Source: a bacterium (lineage in GTDB: Bacteria; Planctomycetota; Planctomycetia; Kolteriales; Kolteriaceae). From it: a stretch of DNA of 45,713 nt. This document shows, piece after piece, positions 26,503 to 35,471 of the stretch. The position numbers and the translations under genes are program-made. Position 1 is the first letter of the stretch. Every line of letters begins with the position of its first letter. The stretch is taken from the NCBI GenBank assembly GCA_019748235.1, contig JAIEPU010000142.1, forward strand, positions 1-45,713, read 5' to 3'. Under the pieces are notes generated by a model. That model did no database searches. It was given only the letters and a program-made list of their open reading frames with translations, and was not told the origin of the DNA.

Positions 26503-26530
26503 TGGCGGCGGGAGAGAATCCCAGCCGCCA
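26503..26530 (+). promoter_or_regulatory. Strong hairpin in the leader between tRNA-Gly and tig
   Basis: TGGCGGC (26503-26509) pairs with GCCGCCA (26524-26530), and GGGA (26510-26513) with TCCC (26519-26522), leaving loop GAGAA and one bulged A. No U-tract follows, so it is not a classical intrinsic terminator. It lies about 40 bp after the tRNA and 78 bp before the tig start, and may separate tRNA from mRNA by processing, or act as a leader element. Confidence 0.45.
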
Positions 26531-26608
26531 TTTGCGTAAAGAGACTCTTCGGGGTTCAAATACCCTGTGCGGGAATAGCGGGAATCTTTTCGAAGGATTG
26601 GGCAGCGT

Positions 26609-28072
26609 ATGGCTGACAACGTTGCAGTTGAAAATGAAGATGTCGAGCAGCAGGACGGTGACGCTGCGGAAAAGACTCGCATCGACATGAACGTCGCGGT
26701 GGCAGATGCCGGCCCGTGCAAAAAGCACGTGAAGGTATCGATCCCGCAACCCGAGGTCGAGAAGTTCTACGACCGGGAATTCACCGATCTCGTCCGCAAC
26801 GCGGCCGTTCCCGGTTTCCGTCCGGGCAAGGCTCCCCGAAAGCTGATCGAGCGACGCTTCCGAGAGGAAGTGGCTGATCGCGTGAAGAGCAACATTCTCA
26901 TGCAGAGCCTGGAGCAGATCGGCGAGGAACAAAAGCTCGATCCGCTCAGCGAACCACAGCTCGACATGAAGTCCATCGTCCTTCCTGCGGAAGGTGACTT
27001 CGTGTACGAATTCGACGTCGAGGTCCGCCCCGAATTCGAAACTCCTGATTACAAAAACTTGACCGTCGAGCGTCCGACGAAGACGTTCACGGATAAGGAT
27101 GTCGATGCTTCGCTCGAGAACTTCCGTCGCCGTCAAGGTGACCTGAAGTCGAAGAAGGGTGGAGCCGCCAAGGGTGACTACATCGACGTCGACATTCGTT
27201 TCGTCTCTGAAGGCAAGGTGGTTCGCGAGTTCGCGGATATCACCGTTCGAGTCGACGAAGAGCTCACTTTCCGAGATGGTGCGATCCCGCAGTTCCTGAA
27301 GGGAATCAAGGGAGCCAAGGAAGGTGACACCAAGGAGTTCAAGGTGAAGATGGCGGACGCCGTCGCTCGCCCCGAACTCTCGGGCAAGGAAATCGATGCG
27401 GTCTTCGTCGTCAAGGAAGTTAAAGAACTCGACGCTCCCGAGCTGAACGACGAGTTCCTCCAGAAGATCGGCATGTCGGACATGGGTGAGCTGCGCGACA
27501 TGATCCGCAACTCGCTCGAACGCCGGCTTGAATACGCTCAGCGAAATGCGACTACCGAGCAGGTGATGTCCAAGCTGACGGAAAAGGCCGACTGGGAATT
27601 GCCTCAAGATCTGCTCAAGCGTCAAACTGAACGAGCTCTTGCTCGCCGCCTGATCGAACTCGAACGAGCAGGCTATTCAGAGGAAGAGATTCACTCTCGC
27701 CTCAACCGTCTCCGTCAAGATAGCGTGGCGTCCACCGCTCGCGCCCTGAAGGAACAGTTCGTCCTCCAGGCGATTGCTGAGGCGGAAGAGATCAAGGTCG
27801 ACGAAGAGGACCTTGAGACGGAATTGGCGGACATTGCCGCTCGCACCGGCGAATCGATTCGCCGCGTCCGTGCTCGTATCGAGAAGGACGGCCTGTGGGA
27901 CGCGATCGGAATGCAGGTCCTCGAACAAAAGACGATCAAGAAGATTGTTGAGTTCGCGAAGATCAAGGACGTCGAGTGGAAGGACGAGGAGCTCGCCTCT
28001 TCGGCAATTGACGCCGCTGCCGTTCCGGAAGGACCCAAGGAAGCCGAGGAGTCTGAAGAAGCGGCTGGGTAA
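26609..28072 (+). CDS. tig: Trigger factor, ribosome-associated chaperone
   Basis: 487 residues. The ribosome-binding motif GFRPGKAP is at 69-76 within the N-terminal domain (about 25-160). The PPIase domain follows (about 165-260, beginning GGAAKGDYIDVDI), then the helical chaperone arms (about 270-455). There is an acidic N-terminal extension of about 24 residues before the family start, and an acidic Glu/Ala tail at the end; both are longer than in E. coli (432 residues). The PPIase catalytic pocket appears weakly conserved. It binds nascent chains at the tunnel exit and folds cytosolic proteins. The start ATG 26609 has a distant AAGGA. Convergent with the flippase gene. Confidence 0.95.
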   Translation: MADNVAVENEDVEQQDGDAAEKTRIDMNVAVADAGPCKKHVKVSIPQPEVEKFYDREFTDLVRNAAVPGFRPGKAPRKLIERRFREEVADRVKSNILMQSLEQIGEEQKLDPLSEPQLDMKSIVLPAEGDFVYEFDVEVRPEFETPDYKNLTVERPTKTFTDKDVDASLENFRRRQGDLKSKKGGAAKGDYIDVDIRFVSEGKVVREFADITVRVDEELTFRDGAIPQFLKGIKGAKEGDTKEFKVKMADAVARPELSGKEIDAVFVVKEVKELDAPELNDEFLQKIGMSDMGELRDMIRNSLERRLEYAQRNATTEQVMSKLTEKADWELPQDLLKRQTERALARRLIELERAGYSEEEIHSRLNRLRQDSVASTARALKEQFVLQAIAEAEEIKVDEEDLETELADIAARTGESIRRVRARIEKDGLWDAIGMQVLEQKTIKKIVEFAKIKDVEWKDEELASSAIDAAAVPEGPKEAEESEEAAG

Positions 28073-28104
28073 TCAGCATTATTCTTCGCCAATGGTAATC
28101 AGAA

Positions 28105-28131
28105 CGAGGCGGGCCGGATCGGTTCGCCTCG
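28105..28131. terminator. Hairpin between convergent tig and flippase genes
   Basis: CGAGGCG (28105-28111) pairs with CGCCTCG (28125-28131), with inner CCG/CGG (28114-28116 and 28120-28122) around GAT. It lies between the tig stop (28072) and the flippase stop (28159). The plus-strand side continues ATTCGTTTCTT, a weak T-rich tract, so termination of tig is likely. Confidence 0.6.
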
Positions 28132-28158
28132 ATTCGTTTCTTGACACGTCCATTCGGT

Positions 28159-29730
28159 TCAAGACGCGGTGGCCTTCCGTCGTACCTTCGAGAAAAGCTT
28201 CTTTACTTCCTCGATTGCCATCTGCTTCTCATTGGGCCGGAAGAAGCCGATGAAATACAGAATCACCGGCGCGGACATGACGATCAGGAACTGACTGATC
28301 GAACTCGCGATGGTGGTCGTGGGGAAGAAAACCATGCATATGACCAACAGCGGAACATACACCGCCAAGGCCAACGCACAGCGTCCGTATTGAATGCTGA
28401 TCGGGAAGTATTTCTGACCGGCGGCCCAGACGACAAGCGTCTTGAACATCTCGGCAATCATCCAGCTCTGAGCGGCCCCGACGATCCCAAATCGTGGGAC
28501 CAGAACGATATTCAGCACGATGCAAAGAACGGCTGCCGTCATGTAACAACCGCTAAGGATTTGCGGCTTGTCGGACTTGTAAAGACTGATGGAAAGGACT
28601 TCGGTCATCCCCCAACAGAAGCTGGCGAGCGTCAGGTAAGGAATAACGACGATCCCCGCCCAATACTCCTGGCCAATCATCCACCGAGTCAGGTCGTCCC
28701 CGAGCGAGATCAGTCCAAGAGCCCCGAATCCCGCGATCGCGAAAAAGATCGTCGCGCCGAGTCCGAGAAGCCTTGGGCCGTCTTCGTGATGAATGTTGCT
28801 GAATGCAAACTTTCGCCAACCGAGCGCGAAGGCCAGATTCATCATCGCCATGATTTGTGATATTCGCTCACCGACGCCGTAGAGGCCGTTCTGCTCCAGT
28901 GGATTTTCGAGGACGGCATTCATCACGTATTTGCCCGAGCCTTGCATGGCCCAGTGAGATACCGCCAGCGGAACGAGAGGAAGTCCAAACCAGAAAAGTT
29001 TCTTGGCAGATGTGAGATCGACTCTCCATGAAAGCCCGCCAAACGCGATGAACATGAAGACGGTCGTTGTGATGCATTGGCCAGCGAACAGACCGACAAT
29101 CCAGCCCGATGCCCCCCATCCAATAAACAGTAACGCCAGTGAAAGTCCGCGCATTGTCACGGTATGAACCATGTTCACACCGAGAAACGACAGCGCTTTG
29201 CCATCCGCTTGGAGTCTGCAATCACCCAGTGAAATGAGCACGGCGAGATACGTGGTCGGGATGATCATCATCGGAAAGATGATCCCCCGCGATTCGAACA
29301 GCCATTGATTCCACGCACTGACAAACGGGAGAAAGATCAACGTCGCGATAAGGGTGACCGCGCTCACTTGCCAGAACGCGGCATTCAGGATCTTTTTCCG
29401 CGAGTCCTCATCTTTCACTTCCAGATAGAAGCGAAAGAAAGCACTGAAAACGCCGAGGGCGATGAGATACTGAAGGAGTTCCGTCGTCGTTTGGAAGAGC
29501 GTCAGCACGCCATACTCAGACGGCGACATAAGCGCCGTCGTGAGAGGCAATAGGATGAAACCGATCGCGCGATCAAAGACAGACACGAATCCAAAGATGA
29601 TCGTGTCGCTGATGAATCGACGCACCGGGACTGCTTCCCGTTTTGGTTCCTCACCGGAAGGAGATGGTTGAGCAGCGAGGGGCTCGTCAACGCAAGCTTC
29701 GATGTCCACTCTCCTCGGTTCGTCAGTCAC
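28159..29730 (-). CDS. Polysaccharide flippase (Wzx/MATE-like, MurJ-related superfamily)
   Basis: 523 residues with 12 to 14 predicted hydrophobic segments and a polar, proline-rich N-terminal 40 residues. Early text FVSVFDRAIGFILLPLTTALMSPSEYGVLTLFQ is typical of the oligosaccharide flippase (Polysacc_synt) family, which moves lipid-linked glycans across the inner membrane. The end carries a basic tail KKLFSKVRRKATAS. No glycosyltransferase cluster is adjacent, so its glycan is unknown; the GDP-mannose gene lies 8 kb away. It begins at GTG 29730 and overlaps the nnrD stop by 8 bp, which suggests translational coupling since no strong ribosome binding site is visible. An ATG is not available near the start. 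Confidence 0.85.
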   Translation of the reverse strand: MTDEPRRVDIEACVDEPLAAQPSPSGEEPKREAVPVRRFISDTIIFGFVSVFDRAIGFILLPLTTALMSPSEYGVLTLFQTTTELLQYLIALGVFSAFFRFYLEVKDEDSRKKILNAAFWQVSAVTLIATLIFLPFVSAWNQWLFESRGIIFPMMIIPTTYLAVLISLGDCRLQADGKALSFLGVNMVHTVTMRGLSLALLFIGWGASGWIVGLFAGQCITTTVFMFIAFGGLSWRVDLTSAKKLFWFGLPLVPLAVSHWAMQGSGKYVMNAVLENPLEQNGLYGVGERISQIMAMMNLAFALGWRKFAFSNIHHEDGPRLLGLGATIFFAIAGFGALGLISLGDDLTRWMIGQEYWAGIVVIPYLTLASFCWGMTEVLSISLYKSDKPQILSGCYMTAAVLCIVLNIVLVPRFGIVGAAQSWMIAEMFKTLVVWAAGQKYFPISIQYGRCALALAVYVPLLVICMVFFPTTTIASSISQFLIVMSAPVILYFIGFFRPNEKQMAIEEVKKLFSKVRRKATAS

Positions 29731-30595
29731 GGTGAAGTCGATGCTTCAAGAAAGCTGGCGGCAAGGCCTCGACGAGGTCTCGCGCAATCAACGATATCTC
29801 GCCTTTCTCCTTCGCAACGATGTCCCCCGCGAGTCCGTGGAGATAAACGGCCAGTTGGGCGGCGTCAAAATCGGACATCCCCTGCCCTCTCAAAGCCGCG
29901 AGCAAGCCGGTTAGCACGTCCCCAGTTCCCCCCGTTACCATTCCTGGATTTCCCGTCGGATTGACCACCAACCGATCGCCGTCCGTGATAATCGTCCCGT
30001 GACCCTTCAGAATCAAAATGACACAGTGTTGAGTCGCGAATGAAACGGCGGCCTCTTCCCTTGCCGGCGTCTCCGAGCTCACGCCTGCCCCTTGCAGCCG
30101 GGCAAACTCCCCCGGATGTGGAGTCAGCATGGTCGGACCGGAACGCTTTCTCAGCAGGTCCATTTGCGGTGCTAGCAGATTGAGGCCGTCCGCGTCAATG
30201 ACGAGAGGTTTATCGACCGAAGTGACGAGTCTCGCGACCAAGTGGGAAAGTTCCTCACTCTGGCCGAGTCCTGGCCCGAGCGCCATGACATCATGCTTGC
30301 GTGAAAGCAACGAATCCGCCGCGGATGAGAGGAGTTTTCCGTCTGCATCACATGGGAGTGGAAGGGTCAAGTAAGAGGGTTCAAAGCTACTGACGAGAGA
30401 GGCGATTGATTCCGGGCAGGCGACTGTTACAAGACCGGCGCCCCCTCGAAGAGCAGCCATGCCGGCAAGTGCCGCCGCTCCCGCCATACCGCGGGATCCC
30501 GCGACGATCAAAACGCTTCCATAAGTCCCTTTGTGTCCCTCCGGATTCCGTGAGGGGAGAGTGGGCACTTCCGTGACCCGGCGAAAGTCAGCCAT
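29723..30595 (-). CDS. nnrD: ADP/ATP-dependent NAD(P)H-hydrate dehydratase
   Basis: 290 residues, the ribokinase-like domain of the YjeF C-terminal type. Hallmarks are HKGTYGSVLIVAGSRGMAGAA (first 30-45 residues region), IDADGLNLL, TPHPGEFARL and the end signature NPGMVTGGTGDVLTG. It repairs hydrated NAD(P)H in the cytoplasm. There is no fused epimerase domain; NnrE, if present, is elsewhere. ATG 30595 has GGAGGGTG upstream. Its TGA stop overlaps the GTG start of the flippase gene by 8 bp, and the isochorismatase-like gene ends 60 bp upstream; the four minus-strand genes from dinB to the flippase are tightly packed. Confidence 0.95.
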   Translation of the reverse strand: MADFRRVTEVPTLPSRNPEGHKGTYGSVLIVAGSRGMAGAAALAGMAALRGGAGLVTVACPESIASLVSSFEPSYLTLPLPCDADGKLLSSAADSLLSRKHDVMALGPGLGQSEELSHLVARLVTSVDKPLVIDADGLNLLAPQMDLLRKRSGPTMLTPHPGEFARLQGAGVSSETPAREEAAVSFATQHCVILILKGHGTIITDGDRLVVNPTGNPGMVTGGTGDVLTGLLAALRGQGMSDFDAAQLAVYLHGLAGDIVAKEKGEISLIARDLVEALPPAFLKHRLHRD

Positions 30596-30655
30596 GACAC
30601 CCTCCGGAACACTTTGCCATTTGCAGTCGTGAAATAGACTCGCATCCCTAAGTGA

Positions 30656-31255
30656 CTACGTTGTGTCACTGACGGGAACGCTTTTGACGAGCTCGCTGAT
30701 CTGTTTGAATTCCGCGGTTCCAGCAACCTTCGTCCATTCAAAGACTGCTGCCTCAGCCGTTGTGAGGACGACTCCCGCGCTTGCCATACGGCGAATCGCT
30801 ATTTCCGCATCCAAAGGACGCCGGCTACTCACGCCGTCCACCGCGACATAAATCTGAAATCCACTCGCTAAAAGATCGAGGGCGGTCTGCTGCACGCAGA
30901 CGTGTGCCTCGACTCCAACGATGAGAATCTTTCGAATGCTGAGCGGATCGAGTTCCTTTAGAACAGCAGGCTCGATTCCCGCGCTGAATGCCGATTTGAT
31001 CATCGGAGGATCGATTCGCCTGGCCACCGGCTCGATGGTGGGACCCAAACCTTTGGGATATTGCTCCGTGGCGATCACGCGAATCCCTAGGGTTTTCGCG
31101 GCATCAATGAGCATGGTAATTCGGGGAAGTAAATCTTCATGCTCATGAATCTTGGGCCAAAGCCGCTCCTGTGCGTCTATTACGAGCAGGAGCGTATCAG
31201 TGGGATTCATTAGGAGCGGGCTTCGTAATGGACCGGGAAGCGAATCAAAAGGCAT
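30656..31255 (-). CDS. Isochorismatase-family cysteine hydrolase
   Basis: 199 residues. The Asp-Lys-Cys triad of the family is visible: D27 in LLVIDAQERL, K87 in PPMIKSAFSAG and C120 in VEAHVCVQQT. The TEQYPKGLGPT segment and overall length match the YcaC-like branch. The exact substrate (amide or ether) is unknown. The start is uncertain: ATG 31255 has GGGGAAGG close upstream and overlaps the dinB-like gene end by 11 bp; a later ATG at 31210 begins directly at the conserved domain but lacks a ribosome binding site. It is followed by nnrD after 60 bp. Confidence 0.85.
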   Translation of the reverse strand: MPFDSLPGPLRSPLLMNPTDTLLLVIDAQERLWPKIHEHEDLLPRITMLIDAAKTLGIRVIATEQYPKGLGPTIEPVARRIDPPMIKSAFSAGIEPAVLKELDPLSIRKILIVGVEAHVCVQQTALDLLASGFQIYVAVDGVSSRRPLDAEIAIRRMASAGVVLTTAEAAVFEWTKVAGTAEFKQISELVKSVPVSDTT

Positions 31256-31733
31256 GAGCCTTCCCCAATTTGCGACGGACGCTGGAGTATTGACCAACGT
31301 GCATCATTTCATGCGACGCGGGCATCATTACCAAGTCGCCGTAACTCTTGATGAAACCGTTGAACAAGTCGAGCGGCTTGCTGAGATCCTCATCACTTAG
31401 ACTATCAAGGTACGCGAGCGTTCCTTTTCGCTGCTCGTCGAGAACCTTCATGTACTCCGCTTTAGTGTAGAAGTTCGCCGGTGAATCGCTGGCGGCCGTT
31501 TCTTTCGCGTGCTTCGCCTCGAAGCCTTCAGGGAGGGCCGGCATGGCCTGCGGCGCCATCGAGCCGATGATTCGATGCTCCGAACTAGCAAGGTGGCCGA
31601 GCTGCCAAGCAATGTGATTGGCACCCGGCAACGGCCTGACCAAAAGATCCGAATCCGACAAATCTCCGAGAATCATCTGGGTAATCGTACGTGATTTCTC
31701 GAGCATGGACCGGATTGCTTCTTTGCCTGTCAT
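31245..31733 (-). CDS. DinB-family metal-binding protein
   Basis: 162-residue four-helix bundle of the DinB/YfiT type. Metal ligands are likely H47 (in WQLGHLASSEH) and the two His of the C-terminal SHEMMHVGQYSS. Members include thiol-dependent transferases (bacillithiol, mycothiol) and many unknowns; the substrate here is not known. ATG 31733 follows AAGGGGG by six to seven bases. It is the first gene of the minus-strand run and is coupled to the isochorismatase-like gene. Divergent from htrA. Confidence 0.82.
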   Translation of the reverse strand: MTGKEAIRSMLEKSRTITQMILGDLSDSDLLVRPLPGANHIAWQLGHLASSEHRIIGSMAPQAMPALPEGFEAKHAKETAASDSPANFYTKAEYMKVLDEQRKGTLAYLDSLSDEDLSKPLDLFNGFIKSYGDLVMMPASHEMMHVGQYSSVRRKLGKAHAF

Positions 31734-32095
31734 TGATTCCCCCTTCCGACCTGGTGACACCGCTCAAGGCCTGAATCGGCCGTGAGTCCTCTTGCCTAGA
31801 TTACGGGGATCAGCCCCCTTTCGCCATCCTGTATACCCAATGAGGTGCGGATGACAGGACTGAAAGAAAATACGGTCAAAATCAATACTTGCGACAAATT
31901 CCCCCTATCACCACTACCCTACCAAGACGTTACAATCGCTACGATGCGTGCGACCGACAGGATCTGTCGATCTTGATAACGCTTGTTCCTAAGGAACTGG
32001 TTGCCAAGGGCGTATCGATTGGCCTATCCTTTCCGAGAATGCCGAGAACGCTCAATAATCACGATGATCCGCAACTGAGGAATAGGGTGTCGGCG
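31734..32095. promoter_or_regulatory. 362-bp divergent intergenic region with two small dyads
   Basis: Lies between the DinB-like gene and htrA. Two perfect dyads are visible near each other: CGACAG-GAT-CTGTCG at 31955-31969 and GTTCC-TAA-GGAAC at 31985-31997. These may be operator sites or RNA hairpins of the htrA leader. The htrA frame is open back to about 31889 without an ATG and without protein-like text, so I treat it as non-coding. No clear sigma-factor promoter was recognised. Confidence 0.4.
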
Positions 32096-33418
32096 ATGCA
32101 ACACTTCGGTCCGATCCGAATGATTGTTCTGACTCTATCGACGCTGTTGGCTCCTGCTTTTGCGCAAGCTGACGTCGATCGCCGCAATGCTATCACCGAA
32201 GCCATCGACAAGGCCAAGTCGGCCATCGTTTGTCTGAAAACCTTGCGTGTCATCCCCGCACGATTCGAAAACGTTGACTCCGGCCGTGTCAAGGGACTGG
32301 GCACGGGGGTCATCATTGATCCTCGCGGATACATCGTGACCAACTATCACGTGGTCGAGGAAGTCGACGAGATCGAAGCTCGGACCGCAGACGGCCGGCG
32401 ATTCTCCGCAAGCATCATTGAAACCGACCGCCGAAATGACCTGGCAATCCTTCGAATCAATGCCGCCCAAAACTTGCCGACCCTGTCGCTTGCGGGAGTC
32501 GGAATGGGAATTCCAGGGGAGACCGTCATTGCGATCGGCAATCCCTATGGACTGGAAGAGTCGGTCACGATCGGCATCGTCAGTGCCGTCGATCGAGAAC
32601 TGAAACTGCCGAATGGCGAGGTATTCAACGGATTGTTGCAAACCGACGCCAGCATCAACCCCGGTAACTCCGGTGGCCCGCTCATCACCATCAACGGCGA
32701 TCTACTCGGTATCAATGTTGCGATCCGTTCGAACGCTCAGGGAATTGCCTTTGCCATTCCGACCGAGCGAGTGCGGCAGATCATCGGCAAGATGATGTCT
32801 CGCGCCGGCAACGCCACGATCACGGGCCTGGACGTCGAAGAAAACCCTATCCAGAAAGTGGGCGGCGTTCCTTCTCCTCCGGGGGGGGTTCTTCGCGTTC
32901 GACAGGTCGATGCCAAGAGTTCTGCGGGTCAGGCGGGCATCAAGGATGGCGACGAGATCCTTTCCATTTCCGGACAACCCATCAGCACGCGATTCGACCT
33001 CGATCGAGCATTCTGGGGGCGCAAAGCGGGTGAAACGATTTCAGTAAAGCTCTCGCGTGGCGGCCAAGAACAGGATGTTCATCTCACGGTCGGTCCGAAT
33101 GAATCGGATGACGCGTACGTTTGGAACAAGTTCGGCATCAGCACCAGACCAGTGGTCGATCCTGTCCGCCGGGTGCAGCCCAAGTGGGAAGGTGGACTGT
33201 TGGTGCTTGAAGTCCGTCCCGGATCGCCTGCCGAGAAGGCGGGCATTCATGCGGGAGATATCCTCGCGGGCCTCAATGATCGCATGACTCTCGTCGCCCA
33301 TCACATCAGGCAGATCATGAAGGCCGACAACTTCGCGCCGAATCAGCAGATCCGCTATCACGTCATCCGCGATGGTCAGGCGGTTCCCGGCAAAATCACG
33401 TTCACCGGTGACGAGTAG
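32096..33418 (+). CDS. htrA: HtrA/DegP-type periplasmic serine protease with two PDZ domains
   Basis: 440 residues. Signal peptide about 1-25 (ending AFAQA). The trypsin-like domain has H85 (TNYHVVEE), D115 (RNDLAILRI) and S192 (NPGNSGGPL), all intact. PDZ1 spans about 262-345 (SAGQAGIKDGDEILSISG) and PDZ2 about 360-435 (SPAEKAGIHAGDILAG). It should degrade or guard misfolded envelope proteins. ATG 32096 is chosen for the signal peptide and an AGGGTG seven bases upstream; a further ATG at 32120 is possible. A run of eight G residues at 32881-32888 encodes PGG just before PDZ1 and could be slippery. A promoter region precedes it; the MFS gene follows 225 bp later. Confidence 0.93.
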   Translation: MQHFGPIRMIVLTLSTLLAPAFAQADVDRRNAITEAIDKAKSAIVCLKTLRVIPARFENVDSGRVKGLGTGVIIDPRGYIVTNYHVVEEVDEIEARTADGRRFSASIIETDRRNDLAILRINAAQNLPTLSLAGVGMGIPGETVIAIGNPYGLEESVTIGIVSAVDRELKLPNGEVFNGLLQTDASINPGNSGGPLITINGDLLGINVAIRSNAQGIAFAIPTERVRQIIGKMMSRAGNATITGLDVEENPIQKVGGVPSPPGGVLRVRQVDAKSSAGQAGIKDGDEILSISGQPISTRFDLDRAFWGRKAGETISVKLSRGGQEQDVHLTVGPNESDDAYVWNKFGISTRPVVDPVRRVQPKWEGGLLVLEVRPGSPAEKAGIHAGDILAGLNDRMTLVAHHIRQIMKADNFAPNQQIRYHVIRDGQAVPGKITFTGDE

Positions 33419-33643
33419 CACCCGTCGCGGTCCATCACATCGATTCCTCGTCCGAAAAGCAGATTCTCCCTTCCTAGCAGTTTCCTTGAACTGATTGCTT
33501 GAGTGCGGCACCGTCACTCCGCATACTACGTGTTCCCCTTGGGGACCCATTTTTGGTGCGAGTGACGATTCTCAACGTCAAAGCGAGACCGCAAGTCGAG
33601 CATGCCCTTTCGGGTCGCATGCGTCAGGCCTTCGGGAGATTTC

Positions 33644-35035
33644 ATGGCGGACATCAGTTCTATCTCATCCAGCTCACTTCCTCCTGATGGACGCCCCTGG
33701 TACGCGGAAATGAACCGCTACCACTGGTGGATCTTTTTCGTCTCATCACTGGGCTGGCTCTTCGACACGATGGACCAGACCCTCTTTCGTCTGGCACGTA
33801 CCCCTGCTCTCCAGGAACTCTTACCGAGAACAGAGACCTTCGATGCAGACGTGAAGTTCTATGGCGGTATTGCGACGGCCATCTTCCTCTTTGGTTGGGC
33901 GACCGGAGGTCTCATCTTTGGCGTATTGGGAGATCGTTGGGGTCGAGCGAGGACAATGCTCATCACGATCATTTTGTACTCAATGTTCACTGGCCTCTCC
34001 GCCCTTTCAACGAATTGGGTCGACTATTCCTTCTATCGATTCCTCACCGGGATCGGCGTCGGTGGTGAGTTCGCGGCCGGCGTGGCTCTGGTAAGTGAAA
34101 CTCTTCCCGCTCGTGCCCGGCCCGTTGCGTTGGGACTTCTTCAGGCACTCTCGGCGGTCGGAAACATTATGGGAGCCGGGGTAAGTGCGTTACTGGGCCC
34201 GTTGAGAATTGGCGTTCCGTGGGGAGAAACCTTTTTCACACCTGACGGCATTCTTTCCGGATGGCGGCTCATCATGATCGCTGGACTGTTACCAGCCTTC
34301 CTCGTTATTGCCGTTCGAAGAAAGCTCGAAGAACCGGAAAGTTGGAAACTGGCAAAAGCCAAAGCCCTTGAAGATGGGCCCGGCGGCGTCGAGATGGGAA
34401 GTTTGAAGGAACTTCTCGGCGACCCGCGATGGCGGCGCAACGTCATCATCGGCGTTCTGCTAGCCATGTCTGGCGTCATCTCTGTGTGGGGTGTCTCGTT
34501 CTGGACCCCAGAACTTTTACGAGACATTTTGAAGACATTGCCGGAAGCACAAAAAGCTCGCTACGTGGGACTTCAGGACGTCCTGCAGCAAATCGGTTCC
34601 TTCTTTGGCATCTTGGCATTCACTTGGATGGCAACTTCCTTCGGCCGAAAGGGAGCGTTCACTATGGCGTTCCTGATGGCTTGGGGAATGGGAACCACCG
34701 TCTTCCTGACCATGAATAGTCTGGAGCAGATGTATTGGATGGTGCCGCTTCTTGGATTCTGTCAGATGACCGTATTCGGCGGCTATGCGATCTATTTCCC
34801 CGAACTCTTTCCAACCCGCCTTCGCAGCACAGGGACGGGGTTCTGTTACAACGTGGCGAGATACATCGCGGCACTTGGTCCATTCGCTCTTGGTGGACTA
34901 ACCTCGACGTTCGCACGCGAAGGCTTCGCGGAACCCTTCCGCTATGCGGCCGCCGTCGTCTTGTGCGTCAACCTTATCGGCTTGATCACGATCTTCTTTG
35001 CTCATGAAACGAAGGGGAAAGAGCTCCCCACCTAG
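33644..35035 (+). CDS. MFS transporter (sugar/aromatic acid:proton symporter type)
   Basis: 463 residues with 12 predicted membrane helices. GDRWGRARTM between helices 2 and 3 is the conserved loop of the major facilitator superfamily, and RFLTGIGVGGEFAAGVALVSE is typical of the SP/AAHS branch with its GxxxG-rich helix 4-5. The central loop ELLGDPRWRRN separates the halves. Substrate unknown; organic acids or sugars are usual. ATG 33644 follows GGGAGAT by five bases; the frame is open 14 codons further upstream. No catabolic enzyme lies next to it to indicate a substrate, the nearest metabolic genes being an acyl-CoA dehydrogenase 2 kb downstream. Confidence 0.88.
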   Translation: MADISSISSSSLPPDGRPWYAEMNRYHWWIFFVSSLGWLFDTMDQTLFRLARTPALQELLPRTETFDADVKFYGGIATAIFLFGWATGGLIFGVLGDRWGRARTMLITIILYSMFTGLSALSTNWVDYSFYRFLTGIGVGGEFAAGVALVSETLPARARPVALGLLQALSAVGNIMGAGVSALLGPLRIGVPWGETFFTPDGILSGWRLIMIAGLLPAFLVIAVRRKLEEPESWKLAKAKALEDGPGGVEMGSLKELLGDPRWRRNVIIGVLLAMSGVISVWGVSFWTPELLRDILKTLPEAQKARYVGLQDVLQQIGSFFGILAFTWMATSFGRKGAFTMAFLMAWGMGTTVFLTMNSLEQMYWMVPLLGFCQMTVFGGYAIYFPELFPTRLRSTGTGFCYNVARYIAALGPFALGGLTSTFAREGFAEPFRYAAAVVLCVNLIGLITIFFAHETKGKELPT

Positions 35036-35062
35036 TCGCGCGATTTAAAAGGTGTGACTTCG

Positions 35063-35290
35063 ATGAAGCAGAGCGGCGAGTGCCCCAAATGCGGATCGCG
35101 GAATGTCTCTTGCAAAGACTTGTACATTCCCATGTATCCGTATAGAGCACTAGTCGTCGCTCGGCAGACGACGCCGCTTTTTTCGGAGAGCTCGCCGCTC
35201 GATGTTTATATCTGCGGCGAGTGTGGGTTCTTAGAGATGTACGCCCGCACGCCAAGCCAGTTAATCCCCAAACCGAAATCATCCGAATGA
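35063..35290 (+). CDS. Small zinc-ribbon protein
   Basis: 75 residues with two CxxC pairs, C7/C10 (ECPKCGS) and C51/C54 (ICGECGF), making a complete zinc ribbon around a middle hydrophobic loop. The type is seen in many bacteria as nucleic-acid-recognition-like or structural proteins; I do not assign a role. AAAGGTG precedes ATG 35063 by eight bases, which is preferred to a GTG nine bases earlier. It follows the MFS gene by 27 bp and may be co-transcribed with it. Confidence 0.78.
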   Translation: MKQSGECPKCGSRNVSCKDLYIPMYPYRALVVARQTTPLFSESSPLDVYICGECGFLEMYARTPSQLIPKPKSSE

Positions 35291-35471
35291 TCGAACTTTG
35301 CCCACCTTGATCGTGGCGGCGACAGTCCCACCTGATGAACTGTCCAAGGTACCCAGCGGACTTGCCTTGCCTTTCACCGGTTCACACGGCCGATACTCTG
35401 AATTTCCAGGATTCAGAGGTTGGAATCTGCTTCCTCCCTTTCGGCACGTCCCTTGCATTTCGTAAAAAAGT

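Noticed and set aside
26444-27625. A 393-codon open frame on the minus strand covering the tRNA and most of trigger factor
   Set aside because: It mirrors the trigger factor reading frame and arises from the codon bias of that gene. The translated text has no recognisable domain and would extend over the tRNA gene.
31889-32095. Upstream extension of the HtrA frame by 69 codons
   Set aside because: The frame lacks a convincing start, and the signal peptide begins at ATG 32096; a 69-residue basic extension before a signal peptide is implausible.
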